64,000 nt of DNA from the NCBI GenBank assembly GCA_963924555.1, contig OZ004587.1, positions 2,976,001-3,040,000 on the forward strand, read 5' to 3'. Source of the DNA: Crambe crambe. Taxonomy: Eukaryota; Porifera; Demospongiae; Poecilosclerida; Crambeidae. The first letter of the stretch is position 1, and every line of letters starts with the position of its first letter. This document shows, one piece after another, positions 47,801 to 56,800 of the stretch. The notes beneath the pieces are model-generated. The model was not told where the DNA came from, searched no databases, and was given only the letters and a program-made list of their open reading frames with translations. The translations under genes were made by a program, and so were the position numbers.

Positions 47801-50800
47801 AGCTAACAGTTGGAGCGCAGAATCCTGGCATGATACTTGGAATTTACACCGGAGGGATAATGAATAGCTTGAACAGAGAAGGCACGAGCTGCAGAAAACC
47901 TTGCTTGACGGTACACAACTCTGCAAGTAACGTCAGTATGGCTCATTATTTCGAGCAGAATTTCTTTTGGCCTATTTATCTACCACTTACCCTTGCTGAA
48001 AGTCCACGATAGCGGGAAGAACGTTGGACGGCATTGCAGCCCTTACTTGCCGACATTAGCATGCAATCCACTGTTTTGACGTCACGAATGACACAGGGGC
48101 GTGGTCTCGTACTGCCATGGCCACCGCCCTCTAATATTAAGCCATGCTGGCCGGCTTCACGACACAATTTAATAAATTACGTCACTTAATGATATTCATA
48201 GCATTACGTACGCGCACAGCGCCTACATTTCTGAACCTAGCCTTAATTGCACTGAGAAAACATGAATAGTCTCCAAGCACATAATCTAAAGCTAGTCCCG
48301 TTTTGTAGGTATCATCATGATATTCTAAATGAAAATCACGCACTATAGATATTGCTTACTGCTATAAAAGCATACTTCATTTGGTTTATGGTTTATTTGT
48401 GTTTTTGTTCTTTTGTTTGTTTTATTTGTTTTGTTGTTTTCAGGTTTCTGCTAAGAAGACCCGGAATTCCAAGAAAAGGTGTTGCCAAAGAATGAAACTT
48501 GAATAATGGCTTTTATTTGAAAAAGGCGACTATTTCATTACTGCTCTAATCATTTGCAAATCGTACACAAGAACCATGGGTGTATACAATTGGTGGACTG
48601 GACTACTGGACTCACTAGAGAATTGCTTGCTATTGCAGAGTGTCTAGATTCGGTGGGTGGAATGGAGTACTGGACTGGAATATTACCTATACTAAAATTT
48701 ATTAAAACTTGATCCATCACCAGAATCTCAAGTTGCTTAATTTCATTGGTTTGGATCCAGGCATGGAGTCCAAACTCTCCTGAAGGAAACCTAATCATTG
48801 TTCATTAAACATCCTCAGGGAACTGTAGTAGCTAACAGGCAGTCAACAGCTACTGGTATTAATTGTCCAGGATTTTGACTAACAGGGATCGATTGGATTC
48901 AGTCGCTTTTCAGAAATCTACCTGTTAGATCTATCTACAGTCCAATTTGAGTCAGTTCAAAGCATATGCACCTTGAGGAATAGTAACTTCAAAAAATGTA
49001 TTGAATTCTATATGTGAATGAAAAGTGCTTACTCAGCAATAATTGACCTTTTCCGACCCCATCCTGTTTTGGAGATTCAGAAAAATGTTAGTGCCAGCTA
49101 AAACTTTCTAGCAACTAGCTTACTAGTGCCCAGGTAAACTTATCTACAAACGTTTAAAGCTTGAGAAACAGCCTATCAAACATCAGGTTAATTACATTCC
49201 AATCATTCTTTACTGCGCATCTTGCAAAGCTGTGCGAGCCAATTTCGTGAAAAGCTTGTCTGGCTCCCAATTCCAACCCTCCATGAGAGCAATTTTTTTC
49301 ATGCTTATGTAAGGTAAGGCGGGGCAATTACAAGGGTGGGGCAATCCCAAGACTGTAAAAAATAGATTATCAAGAATGCCCCACCTTACCTTATAATGTA
49401 TAGTTGTAGGCAAAAGTATTCAAAGCTGCCACATTCACCTTCAACTGCATCACACTGATGTATGTTAAGGTGCCGGGTATGTGTTTGCTGATGAATAATT
49501 CATGAGTTAATGGGGGGCGAGTAGTTGCACCGACTATGAGATGCTACAGTTGAAAACTACAGTTTCATACTTCCTACTCTACAACTGAGGGCAAATCAGA
49601 CATTCGAGAACACTACCGTTGCAGAGAAATTCAACTGCTAAGCAGCCATACCTCAATCGATTTTTCGACGTCAATTTTCTCGAACTACAGACTTGTGTTG
49701 ACTGTCTTTTGTGCTTATTCCAGTTGTACAAACCAAGATGCAAGGCAGCACAGAGAGATTTTAGCCAGAAAAGCCAACACTCCTGAATTTTGATCACTTT
49801 TAGCTGTCGATCGAGCAATCGATGGGCTATAACTCTCACATACAGTGGCTTCTTTTCAAAATCTCTCTGTCTGGCCCTACCCACTGGTTCATATAATAAG
49901 AAAAAGTACAAAATACGGTCAGCACATGGCTGCAGTTCGAGAAAATTGACATTAAAAATCGATTGAGGTATGGCTGCTTAGCAGTTGAGTCTCTCTGCAA
50001 CGGTAGTGGTCTCAAGTGTCTGGTCTGCCCTCAGTTGTAGAGTAGGAAGTGCTAGTCAGTATGAAATAGTAGTTTTTAACTGTAGCATCTCATAGGTGGT
50101 GCAACTACTCGCCTCATTAACTTATGAATTATTCATGAGCAAACACATACCCGCCACCTTAAGCTACAGATTCTTGCATCTGAATTGGCAGCAATTATAA
50201 ATTTATAATAGCTAGCTACCCCATGCATGCTATATTGTTGATAGAGAGCTATGAAACATGGAATCTGTGTTTTAATCAGCCATTGGATTCCATTATTCCA
50301 TTCCAGTATTCCATCCACCATTCCCCTAAATCTGTTATTGCTGCACTGCGCGGAAAATTTGAAGTGCGCACAGACTAGCATGATAAAAACCTTTGCTTTA
50401 GATGGCCAGCTTTCTGATTTAGTTGGTAGTGGTTGTCACTAGCACTTCAATAAATTTGCATTGCCTTTTAGCTATACATGCTGAAGAGATGAAGTGTTCC
50501 CTCTCTATGTAATGGCTGTCCCACCTCAAAAAGAGCTTCCTATGCCTATGGCTATGATGTTGAAGTGAGTTCATAATAGCTACTGCTAATAGGATGTTCC
50601 CGATTTGTGTTTATGAACTTTATATCCTGACTGGAGCTATTTTTCAGGCTTCAATGCCATAGCCCCTGCAAAAGCAAATTTTGACCAGCAGAAATTTTCC
50701 ATGCAGCAGCACATTAGCAGACATGCAAAGTTATCAAGACAGTCAGTGTCAAGTATATATCTAGACTCGAGTCATGTTCGAGCAATAATAAGTGATTCTC

Positions 50801-53800
50801 TAGCGAGTCCAGTAGTCCAGTGAGTAGTCCAGTCCCAGTAGTCCAATCCACCCATTGTATACACCCAAGAACCACAAGTGACAAATCAGCGGGACAGTGT
50901 AAAAGCTGGACTCTGGACTGGATAATGAACTCTATGGACTGGAATATGGACTGGCATATGGACTCATGTTTTCAAGCTTCTAGGTATGGTAGCAAGCCAG
51001 GGCTGGGCAGGGTGATTCTACAGCAGCCCTTGATACATTTTCAGGTGCCAGCAGAGCTTGCTTTTTTGCCTCAGCACCGGAGTGCCGGAATCATCCATGG
51101 TGGTGGTGGTGGTACGTACGTTGTAATAGTAGCACACCACGCGTTCATGTACACCCACGCAATCTACATTGCATGTGTCAAACAACTAGCTGTTACTTTA
51201 GCAAATAGATTCAAGCAGAACACAGGCTCAGACAGCGAGAAAGTAACGGACATAAACAGCAGAGACAACAGGAAAGCCATGAGCATCGAGTACAGGCCAG
51301 AAAGCAAAGAACAGTAACAGCAGAGATGACAGTCTATAGTCCAGGCTACAGGGAAGCCAAGAGCACCAGAGAACATCGACTACATGCCAGAAAGCAAAGG
51401 ACAGTAACAGCAGAGATGACAGTCTATAGTCCAGGTTACAGGAAACCCAAGAGCACCAGAGAACATTGACTACATGCCAGAAAGTAAGAACAGTAACAGC
51501 AGAGATGACAGTCTATAGTCCAGGCTACAGGAAAGCCAAGAGCACCAGAGAACATTGACTACATGCCATGGAGAAAGCAAAGAACAGTAACAGCAGAGAC
51601 AGACAGTATAGTCAAATAAGGGAACCATGAAGAAAGGCCAGCTGGCAACAAGAAAGCCAAAACCACCGAGAGAGTACAAGCCAGAGAGTAATTTGAATCA
51701 TTCGATGTTTATATACATAAGCTTAGATTTAACAGTGTGCACTACCTCATATTCCACCAGTGCCGAGGCATGAGTCTTTTTGAAGACAAACTTGTTATTC
51801 CACTTCTTGTATCATTCTTGTATGGATCTCCCTCCCCCCTCCACCAAGGGCCCTTAGTCTTGATGCCAAGATTTCTTCTCCATGCCCCCACCTCCCATGT
51901 GGAGAGGGGCAATAGGTCCTATTAGTCTCAATGCTAGCCAACACTGGTGTATTACATCACCAGCACAGGAAAGATTAAAAAAAGCACCAGTGATGGAGCT
52001 ATGATACCTGCTCCCACAACTTCTTGCTTGGCACACAACGTACACACTACTGAACAATCATAATTGCATTGGGGGAAGAGAGGGGGGAGGGGGCCACAAG
52101 CTAGCTGCTATGGGCTCTCCTGTGTTGTTACTAGCCCCAGCACATAGGTGTAGCACTGGGTCAGGCAGGTCTATACAAGCCCACACATCCTGATGGTCTC
52201 GCTTCAGGGAGAGTCTGGTAGCTACATCCATACAACTGTATGGTGGTTTGCATGACTTCAGTCCTATGATTTGTTTTACTGACACCGACACCTCCAAGAT
52301 TCTTCATACCACTCAGTACCATTGCACAAAACACTGCAACACTGCTCCTAGCCAAGTCCTCACTTGCTACCACAGCTAAATTAGTTTAGAATTGAGTCCA
52401 TATTCCAGTCTATAGTCCAGTCACTGTTCCCAAAGGGTGTCTTGATTCGGTGGAATGGACTAGTGGAATGGACTAGTGGAATGGAATAGTGGAATGGAAT
52501 ACTGGAATGGTGGAATGCTCTAAAACTTAAAGGATTATTTCATCATGATCGTCCAGCATGTTCAACTTTGGATGTACACTAACAGTGACAGACTTCAATG
52601 GCTTGCTTGATTTGCATGTGCTGACTGCCTAGCCCCGTTCCCTGGCACGTACATGCATGCACTTTGCAGGTGGATCGAAAAAGTAAAATATGACGCATGG
52701 GAGGAAGAGAAAATTTAAGCACGTGGCATTTGGTTGTTGTGTGGAAGTTTGGCAGTTTTTTTTATAACAGTTAGGTTAATCATGGTGTATCTATGGGCTG
52801 ATCATGTAACTGGTATAGCCTCGAACCCAGCCTCTTTTTTCCAAAAAAAGGAAAAGAGAGGCTGGATTCGAGGCTAGTAACTGGTAATGCTGACTCTCCT
52901 ATCATTATTGACAGTGGGCTTCCATGTTCTGGTATTAAATCTGTGATTGCTAGCAACAATTGTACCAGTCCATAACATGCATCGGTGTGATGCAGTTAAA
53001 AGTGGATATAGCAGCTTGTTGATCACTATAGTTCCCTGAGGATGTTTGCTGAGTAATGAAAATACATATCTACATATCACTTGAAGGTAGCTAGCTAGTA
53101 GGCCCGGATAAATAATACTGGCATCATTTTTTGAGTATATATCTAGAAGCATTAGCAAACATCCATAGTAGACATCCATAGTAATAGTAACAAGTAATCA
53201 AAATGATCACATCTTCTCTTGTGCACTGTATTCCATTCCTCTGTTCCACGGGCCTACTAGCTACCTTCAAGTGATATGTAGATATGTTACTCAGCAAAAA
53301 TCCATAGTAGTAACAGATGATCAACATGATCACGTCTCCTCTTGTGCACTGTATTCCATTCCTCTGTTCTACGGGCCTACTAGCTACCTTCAAGTGATAT
53401 GTAGATATGTTACTCAGCAAAAATCCATAGTAGTAACAGATGATCAACATGATCACGTCTCCTCTTGTGCACTGTATTCCATTCCTCTGTTCCACGGGCC
53501 TACTAGCTACCTTCAAGTGATATGTAGATATGTTACTCAGCAAAAATCCATAGTAGTAACAGATGATCAACATGATCACGTCTCCTCTTGTGCACTCCAA
53601 CCTTCTGCAAAAGCAATTTTTTTAATGGTTATGTTTGACACAAAGCTGCTACATCCACCTTTAACTGCATCACACTGATGTATGCTATAGATTCCTCCAT
53701 CTGAATTGGTACAATTGTTGCACAGATTTAATACCCATACAATAATTATAGAAGTCGGAACGTGTGTTAATAATCTAAATCTTAGATTCCAGTATATTCC

Positions 53801-56800
53801 CATTCCATAAATCCACTGAATCTAGACACCAAAGCTGAATAATGATCTTGATAAGGTATGCCCTCTGAAGCATTCCACCATTCCAGTATTCCATTCCACT
53901 ATTCCATTCCACTAGTCCATTCCACCGAATCAAGACACCCGTTCCCAAATCAGCACAAAAGATCTTATCACTAAAAAACCACCAGTCAATGTACAGGACT
54001 TCCCCAGGTATAGTAAGCTTATATAAGAGCATACCACTACAATAATTTAGGTTTGCCTGCAACATGAAATTTAAAGCCACAGTTTGATAAGGGTGTCTTG
54101 ATTCGGTGGAATGGACTAGTGGAATGGACTAGTGGAATGGAATAGTGGAATGGAATACTGGAATGGTGGAATGCTCTAAAACTTAAAGGATTATTTCATC
54201 ATGATCGTCCAGCATGTTCAACTTTGGATGTACACTAACAGTGACAGACTTCAATGGCTTGCTTGATTTGCATGTGCTGACTGCCTAGCCCCGTTCCCTG
54301 GCACGTACATGCATGCACTTTGCAGGCGGATCGAAAAAGGTAAAATACGACACATGGGAGGAAGAGAAAATTTAAGCACGTGGCATTTGGTTGTTGTGTG
54401 AAGTTTGGCAGTTTTTTTATAACAGTTAGGTTAATCATGGTGTATCTATGGGCTGATCATGTAACTGGTAATGCTGACTCTCCTATCATTATTGACAGTG
54501 CATGGGTTTCCATGTTCTGTATTGCATGGATATGAGTATTAAATCTGTGATTGCTAGCAACAATTGTACCAATTCAGATGCAGGAATCTATAACATGCAT
54601 CTGTCGTGTGTAATGCAGTTAAAGGTGGATAGAGCAGCTTTGTGTTAAACATAACCATGGAAAAAATTCACAGGAGGAGACGTGATCACTATAGTTCCCT
54701 GAGGATGTTTGCTGAGTAATGAAAATACATATCTACATATCACTTGAAGGTAGCTAGTAGGCCCGGATAAATAATGCTGGCATCATTTTTTGAGTATATA
54801 TCTAGAAGCATTAGCAAACATCCATAGTAGACATCCATAGTAGTAGTAACAGGTAATCAACATGATCACGTCTCCTCCTGTGCACTGTATTCCATTCCAC
54901 TGTTCCATGGGCCTCCTAGCTACCTTCAAGTGATATGTAGATATGTTACTCAGCAAAAATCCATAGTAGTAACAGATGATCAACATGATCACGTCTCCTC
55001 TTGTGCACTCCAACCTTCTGCAAAAGCAATTTTTTTTCATGGTTATGTTTAACACAAGCTGCTACATCCACCTTTAACTGCACCACACTGATGTATGCTA
55101 TAGATTCCTACATGTACATCTGAATTGGTACAATTGTTGCACAGATTTAATACCCATGCAATATAGAAGTCGGAACGTGTGATAATCTAAATCTTAGATT
55201 CCAGTATAGCTATTCCCATTCCATAAATCCACTAAATCTAGACACCAAAGCTGAATAATGTGCTAGATGATCTTGATAAGGTATGCCCTTTGAAGCATTC
55301 CACCATTCCAGTATTCCATTCCACTATTCCATTCCACTAGTCCATTCCACTAGTCCATTCCACTGAATCAAGACACCCGTTTGATAACTGCAACCTGTAC
55401 ATGCTGCACCCCTAAACAGTGTACAGTGAACTCCCACAACAAAATTATAGTCATGGCTTAGCATCATGAGTTTGCCCCCTCACTATAGCTGCAGCCTGTG
55501 TAAGCTCTACATAAATACATACCTTAACTTTTGCCCCATTTTTAGAATCGTGTATATCATGGCCATCTTTCTCAGGATCAGTCATTTTGTGTTCATGGCT
55601 ATCTTTCTCAGGATCAGTCTTGTGTTCATGGCCATCTTTCTCAGGATCAGTCTTGCGTTCATGGCCATCTTTCTCAGGATCAGTCATTGTGTGTTCATGG
55701 CCATCTTTTTCAGGATCAGTCACTTTGTGTTCATGGCCATTTTTCTCAGGATCAGTCTTGTGATGGCCATCTTCATGGCTATCTTTCTCAGGATCAGTCT
55801 TGTGTTCATGGCCATCTTTCTCAGGATCAGTCTTGCGTTCATGGCCATCTTTCTCAGGATCAGTCATTGTGTGTTCATGGCCATCTTTTTCAGGATCAGT
55901 CACTTTGTGTTCATGGCCATTTTTCTCAGGATCAGTCTTGTGATGGCCATCTTCATGGCCACCTTTCTCAGGATTAGTCTTATGATCATGGCTATCTTTC
56001 TCAGGATCAGTCTTGTGTTCATGGCCATCTTTCTCAGGATCAGTCATTGTGTGTTCATGGCCATCTTTTTCAGGATCAGTCACTTTGTGTTCATGGCCAT
56101 TTTTCTCAGGATCAGTCTTGTGATGGCCATCTTCATGGCCACCTTTCTCAGGATTAGTCTTATGATCATGGCCATCTTTCTCAGGATCAGTCTTGTGTTC
56201 ATGGCCATCTTTCTCAGGATCAGTCATTGTGTGTTCATGGCCATCTTTTTCAGGATCAGTCACTTTGTGTTCATGGCCATTTTTCTCAGGATCAGTCTTG
56301 TGATGGCCATCTTCATGGCCACCTTTCTCAGGATTAGTCTTATGATCATGGCTATCTTTCTCAGGATCAGTCTTGTGTTCATGGCCATCTTTCTCAGGAT
56401 CAGTCATTGTGTGTTCATGGCCATCTTTTTCAGGATCAGTCACTTTGTGTTCATGGCCATTTTTCTCGGGATCAGTGTTGTGATGGCCATCTTCATGGCC
56501 ACCTTTCTCAGGATTAGTCTTATGATCATGGCTATCTTTCTCAGGATCAGTCTTGTGTTCATGGCCATCTTTCTCAGGATCAGTCATTGTGTGTTCATGG
56601 CCATCTTTTTCAGGATCAGTCACTTTGTGTTCATGGCCATTTTTCTCAGGATCAGTCTTGTGATGGCCATCTTTCTCAGGATCAGTCCTGTGTTCATGGC
56701 CGCCTTTCTCAGGATTAGTCTTATGATCATGGCTATCTTTCTCAGGATCAGTCTTGTGTTCATGGCCATCTTTCTCAGGATCAGTCTTGTGATCATGGCT

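Larger units (their letters stand above)
48578..50866. mobile_element. Mutator-like element, GGGTGT family copy 1, 9-bp TSD
   Basis: Starts GGGTGTATACAATTGGTGG with GGACTGGACTACTGGACT repeats; the right end mirrors this and closes at 50,866. AAGAACCAT / AAGAACCAC (8 of 9) flank it. The interior is homologous to the copies at 52,435 and 54,091 but carries two further insertions (49,310-49,394 and 49,465-50,162). No transposase seen. Confidence 0.7.
52435..53940. mobile_element. Mutator-like element, GGGTGT family copy 2, 9-bp TSD
   Basis: Ends GGGTGTCTTGATTCGGTGG followed by AATGGACTAGTGG repeats, mirrored at 53,870-53,940. GTTCCCAAA is duplicated at 52,426-52,434 and 53,941-53,949. The interior holds a 123-bp tandem array and a 61-bp insertion at 52,816. 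No transposase. Confidence 0.85.

Noticed and set aside
53124-53678. Open frames on both strands with 41-residue repeats
   Set aside because: They arise from the 123-bp tandem array inside a non-coding Mutator-like element; the sister element lacks the frame.
52435-55387. A simple segmental tandem duplication
   Set aside because: Each copy has its own different 9-bp target duplication, so two insertions explain it better.
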